Of a stretch of DNA of 13,892 nucleotides, positions 6,083-13,052 are shown piece after piece. Position numbers and translations under genes: made by a program. The stretch lies in contig JAEZUI010000029.1 of NCBI GenBank assembly GCA_023421115.1, positions 1 through 13,892 of the forward strand, read 5' to 3'. Origin of the DNA: Bacillota bacterium. GTDB taxonomy: Bacteria; Bacillota; Clostridia; Acetivibrionales; Acetivibrionaceae. Positions within the stretch are counted from its first letter, which is position 1. Each line of letters begins with the position of its first letter. The notes under the pieces were generated by a model. The model did not search any database and was not told the DNA's origin. It saw only the letters and a list, made by a program, of their open reading frames with translations.

Positions 6083-7428
6083 GAAAGAAAAAAGCAATTT
6101 CAATATTTAGACTATTCTTAGAGCACTTAATTGGACTTTCGATTGCGATTATATCTTTCATAATTGTGATAATTATATTGGTATTACTTTCATTTCAATC
6201 AGGGTTTATTTTGCAGGCTAATTATACGGATGCTAAATTAAATCAATTAGAAGAGACTTTAAGAGAGAAATTTGATAAAAACTTATTACCACTTAATAGT
6301 AGCTATATTCTTATCGATGACATCGGTGACATGATAGATAGCAATATGAGTAAAAAGGATATTGAAAAAACAAAGTCATGTCTGTTGAGTGGAAAAAGAT
6401 CATACAATGTTTTTTACAAAGAAATAACGCAGGCTAACGGCAACATACTCATTATTAAGTATGATATGTTCGCACATTTTAGTAATCCATTACTTCATAA
6501 AGCAATTCCTTATCCAGAATTAATATTACTGCTTATTCTTTTTATCTTTATTGTTCTGTTTGCTATTATTACGGCTTTAAAATTCAGTAGAAAGTTGAAA
6601 CAAAATTTAATACCCATTATTATAGCTACAGAAAAGATAGAAGCCCAAGACTTGGATTTTACAATTAAACCTACAAAAATATTAGAATTCAATTCATCTT
6701 TGTATGCGATTGACAAATTAAAAGAAGCTTTAACGGTTTCGTTAAACAAGCAGTGGGACAATGAACAGCAAAGAAAATCGCAGCTTTCAGCACTTGCTCA
6801 CGATATTAAAACACCATTGACTATTATTAAAGGGAATGCAGAACTGTTGCTTGAAGAAGAATGTTCGAAAGAAAACAAAGAATTGATTTCTTACATTCAA
6901 ACAAGTTCCAATACGATTGAAAAGTATTTAGAATTATTAATGGGTGTTGTTAATAACGAGTCGTTATCCTTTAATAGAGAGCTCATTCGGTTAAATAATT
7001 TTATGAACGATGTCGCAGCTGATGCATTGCCACTTTGTAAAACAAAAAATATTGAATTGAATTTACAAAACGATGCAAAATGCGATTCTATCTATATAGA
7101 CAAGGATCTTTTAAAACGTGCAATCATAAATATTATTGATAACGCGGTACGATATTCCTATAATAACAGCCACATTGATGTGGTTGTATCAGACATTGAA
7201 ACACAAATTATTTTTGAAATAAATGACTATGGAAAAGGTTTTTCTGAGGAGAGTTTGAAAAAAGCCACTCAAGAATTTTTCACCGAAGAAACTTCTCGAA
7301 CAAATAACAATTATGGTTTAGGATTGAATTTTGCAAAAAAAGTTGTGGAAATGCATAACGGAATACTGGAAATTGAAAACAGAGTCGCAATAGAAGGGGC
7401 TAAAGTATCAATTCATCTTGCAAAATAA
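6073..7428 (+). CDS. Sensor histidine kinase of the peptide-immunity operon
   Basis: The protein has 451 aa from ATG 6073, with GGGGAG just upstream inside the regulator gene. Two membrane helices (about 18-45 and 148-170) enclose an extracellular sensor of roughly 100 residues. A HAMP-like linker follows, then the H-box LAHDIKTPLT with His243, the N-box NIIDNAVRYS (353-362), G1 NDYGKGFS (384-391) and G2 NYGLGLNFAKK (413-423). All catalytic motifs are intact. The medium-size extracellular domain fits kinases of lantibiotic-sensing systems (NisK/SpaK-like, EnvZ-type) rather than BceS kinases, which have almost no extracellular loop. A strong terminator follows after 30 nt. Confidence 0.88.
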   Translation: MEIRKKKAISIFRLFLEHLIGLSIAIISFIIVIIILVLLSFQSGFILQANYTDAKLNQLEETLREKFDKNLLPLNSSYILIDDIGDMIDSNMSKKDIEKTKSCLLSGKRSYNVFYKEITQANGNILIIKYDMFAHFSNPLLHKAIPYPELILLLILFIFIVLFAIITALKFSRKLKQNLIPIIIATEKIEAQDLDFTIKPTKILEFNSSLYAIDKLKEALTVSLNKQWDNEQQRKSQLSALAHDIKTPLTIIKGNAELLLEEECSKENKELISYIQTSSNTIEKYLELLMGVVNNESLSFNRELIRLNNFMNDVAADALPLCKTKNIELNLQNDAKCDSIYIDKDLLKRAIINIIDNAVRYSYNNSHIDVVVSDIETQIIFEINDYGKGFSEESLKKATQEFFTEETSRTNNNYGLGLNFAKKVVEMHNGILEIENRVAIEGAKVSIHLAK

Positions 7429-7458
7429 AAACTTAACAAAAAGAGCTTGCAAATAACT

Positions 7459-7500
7459 AAAAACGAACCAAGTCCTAACGGATTATGGTTCGTTTTTATT
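7459..7500 (+). terminator. Strong Rho-independent terminator of the lanFEG-RK operon
   Basis: AAAAACGAACCA (7459-7470) pairs with TGGTTCGTTTTT (7486-7497). An inner AGTCC/GGATT stem closes a TAAC loop, and TTTTTATTTT follows. This separates the immunity operon from the agr locus. In the next 70 nt (7501-7571) I see no consensus promoter for agrA. Confidence 0.9.
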
Positions 7501-7571
7501 TTAATAATGAATAAAGCTGAAAATGCCGAAATAGTACAAGAAGTGCAATGGAAAATTTAAGGGGGATTATC

Positions 7572-8291
7572 ATGATTAAAATTGCAATATGTGATGATGA
7601 AGAATATTTTCGCCAAAGAGAAGAACAGATTATTAGGCAATATATAAATGAAAAGGAATGTATTTGCGAAATTGATTTGTATAAATCAGGAAAAGAATTA
7701 CTGAATATGAAACAATATATTTCTAATTATAATATTGTGTTTTTAGATATCAATATGGGAGAGATTGATGGAATTGCAACTGCGAAACATATTAGAAACT
7801 ATACAAAAGACACATACATAGTGTTTGTAACTGCATTTATATCCTATTCTTTAGAAGGTTATAAAGTAGATGCTGTTCGTTATCTGCTGAAAGATGATGA
7901 ATGTTTCGAAAACGCTATTTCAGAATGCCTTGATGCTATATTATACAAAATGAATTATGTGCAGTGCAAGCAGCTATTTGAATTTCAGGAAGGCAAGAGG
8001 GAGGTTTATCTAGAAGACATTGTGTATGTGAATAGCAATCTTCATAAGCTTACATTTCATTTGATAAATGAAAAGAAATATACACTATATGATAAATTGG
8101 ATACAATACAGACTGTAATTAATAATAGCAGTTTTTGTCGCATTCATAAGAGCTATTTGGTGAATTTGAAGTATGTAAAAAATATACAACGATATAAAGC
8201 GTTATTGTCTGATGGTCTAAGTCTTGAAATTTCAAAACAAAGGTATATGGATGCCAGAAATGAATTGATTTGCTATAGAGGAGAAATCTAA
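7572..8291 (+). CDS. agrA: LytTR-type response regulator (AgrA-like)
   Basis: The protein has 239 aa from ATG 7572, placed six bases after AAGGGGG (7559-7565). The ATG at 7548 would add eight residues whose codons contain that SD. Receiver domain 1-125: D8-D9, phospho-acceptor D59 (VFLDINMGEIDG), T87 and K107. A LytTR DNA-binding domain follows at 140-235 (REVYLEDIVYVNSNLHKL, then FCRIHKSYLVNLKYV). LytTR regulators bind paired direct repeats upstream of target promoters, and such repeats lie at 9616-9645 before agrB. The stop codon overlaps the kinase start (TAATG). It is the expected output protein of the peptide-sensing circuit encoded by the next three genes. The phospho-site is intact. 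Confidence 0.87.
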   Translation: MIKIAICDDEEYFRQREEQIIRQYINEKECICEIDLYKSGKELLNMKQYISNYNIVFLDINMGEIDGIATAKHIRNYTKDTYIVFVTAFISYSLEGYKVDAVRYLLKDDECFENAISECLDAILYKMNYVQCKQLFEFQEGKREVYLEDIVYVNSNLHKLTFHLINEKKYTLYDKLDTIQTVINNSSFCRIHKSYLVNLKYVKNIQRYKALLSDGLSLEISKQRYMDARNELICYRGEI

Positions 8292-9571
8292 TGGGAATAT
8301 ATATATACGGAGTGTTTTATACCTTTTTATTTGTTGTATTATGTAAAATGTTTATTGAGACATTTGAAACAAACAATAAATTTGAATATGGTGTTATAAG
8401 ATATGTAATAATGGCAGGTCTAATGGTTATTATATATGGAATATCAGTTAAATTTGCAGATGACATTGAGGTAAAAGAAATTCTAGTACTGGGATGTACC
8501 ACTTTATTCATGCGAATTATTTTTCAACAGAAAATAATGAAAATTGGAATCTTGGTGCTGTTATATCAGGGAGTAGGTCTTGTTATAGATTATGCTTCAA
8601 TAATTTTAGTATCTAAATGTTTCCCAAGTATTACATTAGAAAGATTGTCTAATCCTCTGATAAATATCTTACTTGGTGCATTAAGTCAGACGGTATTGCT
8701 TTGCTTTATTATGTTTGTAACACGTTATGTTGTTCGGAAATCATCTGAAATTTTAACTGCTATCGAGTGGGCGAGATTTTCAATATTTCCTATTTTTACA
8801 ATTATTGTATTGCTGACGTTGTTAGCTGGATTTGAGATTCCGCAGAATGATAGCCAAAAGAATATACTTATATGTATTGCTTTCGGCTTGATTATTATGA
8901 ATATTTTGGTTTTTTATCTGATAAATGATATTTTAAAAAGGGAAACAAAAATTCGAGAAAATGAAATCATATTGGAGCGTGTGAAGAATGAAACTAAAAG
9001 TTATGATAAACAGAGGAAACGAGAACATGAATTCAAAAATAATATATCTTTCATTACGGCGTTGGTACACGAAAATAAATTAGATGAAGTGAAAGATTAT
9101 TTAAAAGAATATAATCAGGAAATGTTGGTTAATATTGATCTGATTGATACAAATAATGCAACAGTCAATTCTATAATTAATTCAAAGTATCTTGAAGCGA
9201 GAGAAAAAGGGATTGCGTTTGTTGTAAAAGTAAATGATTTATCAAAATTAAAAATTAAGGATGTTGATATCGTGCTGATACTTTCTAATATGCTTAATAA
9301 TGCAATTGAAGCGTGTGAAAAGTGTACGAATGGAGTTATCAGACTTAAGTTCATGATGGAGCAGTGCCAGACAATTATTTCAGTCGTAAATAATTTGGTA
9401 GATGAGCCAATGACAACTGATAGCACGTTTCTGACAACTAAGACAGATGATGTCGAATTACATGGAATTGGCATCGTGAATATAAAGGAAACTGTAGAAC
9501 GGTATGGTGGATCTTGTGTGATTAAATATGATGATAATACATTCAGATTTGCGATATTTATTCCGGAATAG
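8291..9571 (+). CDS. agrC: AgrC-like GHKL sensor kinase for the cyclic peptide
   Basis: The protein has 426 aa and its ATG shares the A of the regulator's stop (TAATG). Residues 1-212 hold about six membrane helices and form the peptide-sensing module. Residues 213-260 form a coiled, charged linker with the phospho-acceptor His246 in REHEFKNNISFI. The GHKL ATPase domain follows, with N-box SNMLNNAIEACE (332-343) and G-box LHGIGIVNIKETVERYGG (390-407). This six-helix plus GHKL layout is that of AgrC, PlnB and FsrC-type kinases. Neighbouring agrB and agrD genes make the ligand a cyclic peptide, probably the product of the agrD at 10325. The gene order is agrA-agrC-agrB-agrD, not the staphylococcal agrBDCA. 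Confidence 0.87.
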   Translation: MGIYIYGVFYTFLFVVLCKMFIETFETNNKFEYGVIRYVIMAGLMVIIYGISVKFADDIEVKEILVLGCTTLFMRIIFQQKIMKIGILVLLYQGVGLVIDYASIILVSKCFPSITLERLSNPLINILLGALSQTVLLCFIMFVTRYVVRKSSEILTAIEWARFSIFPIFTIIVLLTLLAGFEIPQNDSQKNILICIAFGLIIMNILVFYLINDILKRETKIRENEIILERVKNETKSYDKQRKREHEFKNNISFITALVHENKLDEVKDYLKEYNQEMLVNIDLIDTNNATVNSIINSKYLEAREKGIAFVVKVNDLSKLKIKDVDIVLILSNMLNNAIEACEKCTNGVIRLKFMMEQCQTIISVVNNLVDEPMTTDSTFLTTKTDDVELHGIGIVNIKETVERYGGSCVIKYDDNTFRFAIFIPE

Positions 9572-9586
9572 AACATATGGGCAGGT

Positions 9587-9613
9587 ACAGATAACTGTAT
9601 CTGTCTTATTTTA
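9587..9613 (+). terminator. Terminator between agrC and agrB
   Basis: ACAGATA (9587-9593) pairs with TATCTGT (9598-9604) around ACTG, followed by CTTATTTTATT. The stem is only 7 bp and A/T-rich, so termination may be partial, allowing some agrA-agrC transcripts to read into agrBD. Confidence 0.6.
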
Positions 9614-9615
9614 TT

Positions 9616-9645
9616 CCCGATTCTGCCATAAATTTCCTGATTCTG
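9616..9645 (+). promoter_or_regulatory. Paired direct repeats, probable AgrA/LytTR binding site
   Basis: CCCGATTCTG (9616-9625) and CCTGATTCTG (9636-9645) differ at one base and start 20 bp apart, two helical turns. LytTR regulators (AgrA, VirR) bind two direct repeats of about this size and spacing just upstream of -35; the VirR box (CCAGTTNTNCAC) is similar in form. A -35-like TTGAAG begins 2 bp after the second repeat. The repeats are seen; the binder is inferred. Confidence 0.55.
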
Positions 9646-9647
9646 TT

Positions 9648-9676
9648 TTGAAGGTGTTTTTTTGCAATGTTATGTC
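9648..9676 (+). promoter_or_regulatory. Candidate agrBD promoter with extended -10
   Basis: TTGAAG (9648-9653), 17 bp, then TATGTC (9671-9676) preceded by TGT, which forms an extended -10 (TGnTATGTC). The boxes are poor, as expected for an activator-dependent promoter beside the direct repeats. The leader to agrB would be about 58 nt. An alternative -10 TATACT lies at 9708-9713 without a -35 partner. Confidence 0.4.
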
Positions 9677-9740
9677 GAAAACATATATAGAAGAATTTTG
9701 AGTAGTTTATACTATAAAAGTATTATAGGATGGGGGCAAT

Positions 9741-10328
9741 ATGACAGAGTATATTTCAGATTGGTTGACGGATAGTTTGTTTTCAAATGGATTTATAAAA
9801 GAAGGTGATAGAGAAATATATCATTATTCTATACAGGTCATGATTGAAAAAATAATTGGTCTTTCAACCATTTTTTTTCTTGCATTTCTATGGGATAAAC
9901 TTTTGGAAACAATCATGTTTGTGTTCTATTTTTCCTATATTAGAAAATATTCTGGTGGTTTTCATTCAAAAAGTTTTGCAGGCTGCTACATTAGTACGAT
10001 AACTATTTACGTTGCGTATGTAAAATTCTTGTACCCAATCCTGCTTAGAAATATAAACATAAATTATCTTTTACTTGTAACATCAGTAGCGATAATCCTT
10101 GCTATTGGGGCAGTTAACCATCCCAATATGGAATGGAGCGAAAAAGATTACAGAGAAAGTAAAATGCTTACAAGAATTGTAGCAACAATAGAGATATCTT
10201 GTATTTTGATATTTATGATTCTTGGAATGGAAGTAAAGTATATTCTGTTTATGAGTTTTGGATTGGCACTGAGTGCAGTATTGTTAGCACTTGGAAAAAT
10301 TACTTGTCAGGAGGTGAAAAGGGGATGA
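9741..10328 (+). CDS. agrB: AgrB-family membrane cysteine protease
   Basis: The protein has 195 aa, close to the usual AgrB length. AgrB cuts the AgrD C-terminal tail and closes the thiolactone ring at the membrane. The family core is clear: RKYSGGFHSKSFAGCYISTI (68-87) contains catalytic His75 and Cys82. The opening segment GDREIYHYSIQVMIEKIIG (22-40) and the NHPNMEWSEKD motif after a pair of helices are also typical. Several membrane helices follow, and a short basic end (EVKRG). The ATG is four bases after a GGGGG tract (9732-9736). The stop TGA overlaps the agrD ATG (ATGA), so agrB and agrD are translationally coupled. Confidence 0.92.
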   Translation: MTEYISDWLTDSLFSNGFIKEGDREIYHYSIQVMIEKIIGLSTIFFLAFLWDKLLETIMFVFYFSYIRKYSGGFHSKSFAGCYISTITIYVAYVKFLYPILLRNININYLLLVTSVAIILAIGAVNHPNMEWSEKDYRESKMLTRIVATIEISCILIFMILGMEVKYILFMSFGLALSAVLLALGKITCQEVKRG

Positions 10329-10459
10329 AACGAGAATTAAAGAATGGGTTATTAAATGTTTTAGAAAGAACAGTAAGAATAGATATTCAGAAAGCTGAAA
10401 AAAATGGCCCACATATTTGTCCATTGATATTACACCAGCCTAAAAGGCCAAAGAAATAA
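10325..10459 (+). CDS. agrD: AgrD autoinducer propeptide (44 aa)
   Basis: The protein has 44 aa and starts inside the agrB stop codon (ATGA). It has three parts: an amphipathic N-terminal helix (MKRELKNGLLNVLERTVRI), a short linker, and the signal core NGPHICPLIL followed by the tail HQPKRPKK. The only Cys is C32. A five-residue thiolactone CPLIL (C32-L36) ahead of HQPK.P fits AgrD logic: in staphylococci the ring is followed by an acidic DEPKVP tail, in clostridia by a QPxxP-type tail. The predicted signal is a ring of C-P-L-I-L with an N-terminal extension of unknown length. The tail is strongly basic (KRPKK) where most AgrD tails are acidic, which is unusual. Ring and cleavage site are inferred from the alignment. 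Confidence 0.85.
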   Translation: MKRELKNGLLNVLERTVRIDIQKAEKNGPHICPLILHQPKRPKK

Positions 10460-10494
10460 AACTGATGATGAGTTTAGAAGCAAAGGAGAAGAAT

Positions 10495-10935
10495 ATGAAG
10501 ACAATAAAAAATAGAAAAATGTTATACGGAATATTATCACTTATGTTGGTTGTAGTAATGACATTTGCAACATCGACAAGCGTATTTGCAGCATCTGGAA
10601 GTAAAAAGGTTACAGCATCTGGAAAAATGAGTGTTGCATTGAATGTTGGACAAACTGGAGATTCAAGTTCAGTTTCCATCAATGTATCAGGACTTCCATC
10701 AAATGCTGTAATTACAAAACTTGAAGTCAACACGGGTACATTGACATTCCAAGGAGCAGCAAATACAACCTTAAAGACTAACAACTTTTTGGCTTCTTCC
10801 GCAAATGGGACATATACGCTATCTTTTAATAGTACGTGTGTTGGAGGTGCCATTGTTGGAGGAAATATTCTGAAAATAGGTACGAAGACATATAGTAAAC
10901 CATACATTACAGTTTATTGGGATGATACTCTATAA
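10495..10935 (+). CDS. Small exported protein downstream of agrD, unknown function
   Basis: The protein has 146 aa from ATG 10495, six bases after AAAGGAG (10482-10488). Upstream in-frame codons at 10465 would place that SD inside the gene. Residues 1-32 are a textbook signal peptide: basic start (MKTIKNRKML), hydrophobic core, and cleavage after SVFA. The mature part has about 114 aa and is rich in Ser, Thr, Gly, Asn and Val. Alternating strand-like stretches (KMSVALNVGQ, SSVSINVSGL, AVITKLEVNTGTLTFQG, ITVYWDD) suggest a beta-sandwich. It has one Cys and no anchor, so it is probably secreted or loosely wall-bound. It lies 35 nt after agrD with no terminator between, so it should be made with the signal peptide and be under quorum control. 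It could be an effector, adhesin-like protein or antimicrobial; no family is recognised. Confidence 0.75.
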   Translation: MKTIKNRKMLYGILSLMLVVVMTFATSTSVFAASGSKKVTASGKMSVALNVGQTGDSSSVSINVSGLPSNAVITKLEVNTGTLTFQGAANTTLKTNNFLASSANGTYTLSFNSTCVGGAIVGGNILKIGTKTYSKPYITVYWDDTL

Positions 10936-10961
10936 AATAGTTGTAATATATTAAGAAAATC

Positions 10962-10996
10962 GGCGTGCTAGTACACTTAATATTAACCAGCACGCT
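10962..10996 (+). other. Intergenic hairpin without a T-run
   Basis: GCGTGCT (10963-10969) pairs with AGCACGC (10989-10995). The stem extends inward through one A-C mismatch to GT/AC, and outward by a G-T pair. The next bases are TAATAAAAAGG, not a T-run, so it is a poor terminator. It ends 9 nt before the GGAG of the next gene, so an RNA-stability or processing element is more likely. Confidence 0.55.
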
Positions 10997-11018
10997 AATA
11001 AAAAGGAGTGTGGTAGGC

Positions 11019-11789
11019 TTGAATATTAATTTACTCACTAATAAATTGTATAATAATACAGGAATAAAGAACTCCAAATATGTGGAAACATATTTAGAAA
11101 AAAGCAAGAAAACAGGCAGTAAAGATACATTAGAAATATCTTCAGAAGCATATGCAGCACAGTTGGAATCAAAAGAGCTTTCAGCAACATCTGGAAAAGA
11201 TACGCTTGGAATTACTAGTGGTTCTGACAACAATACATATGTTATACATTTTTATGATTCAGCTATGGTGAGCAGAGCTATATCGAGAGGTTATATTACA
11301 GTAAATGGAACTAGGATTGATCTGTCAGATGAGACAAAACAACGGTTGGCAGAAGTTGATAAGCAAGCTGAAGCAGATCGTATGAGAGCATTTAATGAAT
11401 ATGTTATGCAGCATGATATTGCCGTGGCTAAACAACAAAGTGAATCGTGGCAAAAAGCTTTTAAAGATGCTTCCAAGGCTTTTGAAATCGCAGCAAAAAT
11501 ATCTAGAGGTGGAAAAGTGACTAATGAAGAGGCAAAATTATTAATGAATTTTAATCCACAGATGTACGCGCTGGCTATGAGTTCTGCGAGTTCTACAAAA
11601 CAAAATAATCATCAAGAAAGTATGCAGCAAACCGAAATAACAGAAAAAGATGAGAGTACATCAGGAGTTGAGTGGTCTCAATTCAAATGGAAAACATATG
11701 AAAGTCAAATGACAGTTTCGCTTGGTAAGTCCGTTGATATTCAAATGATTTCTGAAGGTGAAAATATTATTAATGAAGGTATGAACTAA
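11019..11789 (+). CDS. Uncharacterised Lys/Glu/Ser-rich protein in the agr locus
   Basis: The protein has 256 aa from TTG 11019, ten bases after AAAAGGAG (11001-11008). GTG 11010 is too close to the SD, and earlier in-frame codons run through the upstream hairpin. There is no signal peptide or membrane helix. The N-terminal part (1-80) is polar and low-complexity (KDTLEISSEAYAAQL, SGKDTLGITSG). A folded strand region follows (TYVIHFYDSAMVSRAISRGYITVNGTRIDL, 91-120 approximately). A helical, coiled-coil-like section from about residue 123 to 170 (DETKQRLAEVDKQAEADRMR, then SWQKAFKDASKAFEIAAKIS) leads to the element GGKVTNEEAKLLMNFNPQMY. The C-terminus is acidic and flexible. I do not recognise a named domain. 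Repeated D-T-L-x-I-S-S/G phrases recall flagellar or export-substrate linkers but this is weak. Linkage to agrD and the exported protein suggests one transcript and a shared role. Confidence 0.7.
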   Translation: MNINLLTNKLYNNTGIKNSKYVETYLEKSKKTGSKDTLEISSEAYAAQLESKELSATSGKDTLGITSGSDNNTYVIHFYDSAMVSRAISRGYITVNGTRIDLSDETKQRLAEVDKQAEADRMRAFNEYVMQHDIAVAKQQSESWQKAFKDASKAFEIAAKISRGGKVTNEEAKLLMNFNPQMYALAMSSASSTKQNNHQESMQQTEITEKDESTSGVEWSQFKWKTYESQMTVSLGKSVDIQMISEGENIINEGMN

Positions 11790-11949
11790 TGAAAAGTGTA
11801 AATCTATATTGGAGCCATCAACAAAAGCATTGATATCATTAATGTTTAAGGATATGTTATATGAAATAGACTATGTTGGAATATTTATTCATATCAAGTA
11901 AAGAGGCTTGTAGTAGATTATCTATGTTTTATCAATTTTCACTCAATTC

Positions 11950-11960
11950 ACAGTCAATGT
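11950..11960 (+). repeat. Inverted repeat arm, transposase 3' side
   Basis: ACAGTCAATGT here is the exact reverse complement of ACATTGACTGT at 13087-13097. It lies 18 nt beyond the transposase stop. A small local palindrome TCACA/TGTGA overlaps it (11948-11962). Sub-terminal repeats of this size are known for the IS1111 branch of IS110 elements. Confidence 0.45.
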
Positions 11961-11978
11961 GACTTGGGTGATTTTTGG

Positions 11979-13052
11979 TTATCCTTTTATTTGTACGGGA
12001 GATATGTAGTTGCTGATGTTGGTTCTTGGACAAATGATATCATCTGTATTGATAACAAGAGAATTAATGTAGAGTAGAGTGTAACGATTTCGCATTCCAA
12101 TTAATGCTTTTGTGATACGGACAGATTTTTTCTTACCAGCAGATTCATTGTTGGAAGGGGAAAGACCACACCAGGAACAAAGATGCTTTGCATCATCGAA
12201 GATGTTCATATCTACACCGATTTCAGCTAAGATAATGGTTGCGCTTAGTTCAGTTATTCCAGGTATGGAAGCTATGTATTCAACAAATTCATAGTAAGGT
12301 TTGATACGAACATAAAGTTCAACCTCTGTTTGAGCAATCATATCATCAAGATATTCAAGATGACCTTGAGCTAATTCAAGTTTTTTTGCCTGGTCGGTTT
12401 CAAAGTTATAACCTTTGATTGCTTCAATGATTTCATTGGATTTAACCTTTGCTCCTTTTCGTATGAGTTTTCGGACTGCTTTGTCTTCAATCGTTTCTGA
12501 AGTGTTAGCAAGAAGATAAGTCATGATTTCAGTAGCAGTTTTACCAAAAGGATCGGATAGAATGCTTGCAATTCCGATATTCGAAACAGTCATACAGTTT
12601 TGGATTCGATTTTTCTCAGCGGATTTCATACAGACCAGCTTAAAGCGATAACGAGCAAGTTCTCGAAGCTGACGAAAATCTTTTGGAGGAATAAAGGAAC
12701 ATCGGACTAAATCAAATTTATATAGGTCAGCAATCCACTTAGAATCCTTTTTATCTGTTTTCTTACCTTTGATGGCCTTGACATATTTGGGGTGTGTCAG
12801 GCATACATCAATGTCATTTTCAAGGTAATTAAAAATAGGAATCCAATACTTTCCAGTGGATTCCATACAGACGTGTTTCCAGTTGTTTTCAATTAGCCAG
12901 TCGTGAAATTTCTGAATATCAGAATTGGTGGTTGAAAAAGATTTCTGATTGTATTCAGAGATTCCAAGATTATTAGTAGTAACGATGGTTGCAACGATAA
13001 CATTTTTGTGGACATCAAGTCCACAGCAGATGGGGTAGATAAGCCTCATCAT
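11979..13052 (-). CDS. IS110-family transposase (probably C-terminally altered)
   Basis: The protein has 357 aa from the ATG at 13052 (minus strand), nine bases after AAGGTG (13062-13067). An N-terminal RuvC-like DEDD domain carries D13 (CGLDVHKN), E64 (CMESTGKYW), D100 and D103 (KKTDKKDSKWIADL), the same set and nearly the same spacing as the active site described for IS621. A coiled linker (about 120-245) follows, then the C-terminal Tnp domain (IPGITELSATIILAEIG, 263-279; CGLSPSNNESAGKKKSVRI), which holds the candidate catalytic Ser304. After SVRITKA the usual stretch that places the last helices appears missing: the text jumps to LIGMRNRYTLLY and an unfamiliar tail. IS110 transposases of this kind usually have about 400 or more residues, so an internal deletion of some 40-50 residues is likely and the element may be inactive. 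The family assignment is certain; the defect is inferred. Confidence 0.9.
   Translation of the reverse strand: MMRLIYPICCGLDVHKNVIVATIVTTNNLGISEYNQKSFSTTNSDIQKFHDWLIENNWKHVCMESTGKYWIPIFNYLENDIDVCLTHPKYVKAIKGKKTDKKDSKWIADLYKFDLVRCSFIPPKDFRQLRELARYRFKLVCMKSAEKNRIQNCMTVSNIGIASILSDPFGKTATEIMTYLLANTSETIEDKAVRKLIRKGAKVKSNEIIEAIKGYNFETDQAKKLELAQGHLEYLDDMIAQTEVELYVRIKPYYEFVEYIASIPGITELSATIILAEIGVDMNIFDDAKHLCSWCGLSPSNNESAGKKKSVRITKALIGMRNRYTLLYINSLVINTDDIICPRTNISNYISPVQIKG

Noticed and set aside
9115..9576. 153-aa minus-strand open frame opposite agrC
   Set aside because: It lies opposite the GHKL kinase domain, with no recognisable domain and no SD.
10440..10907. Long open frame on the minus strand opposite the exported protein gene
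   Set aside because: It is a shadow of a gene with clear SD and signal peptide and has no ribosome site of its own.
11789..11911. Short frames after the 256-aa gene: a TAATG-coupled 14-codon frame and a second frame reading TKALISLMFKDMLYEIDYVG
   Set aside because: They may be a frameshifted gene remnant next to the IS, but they are too short and without SD or recognisable similarity.
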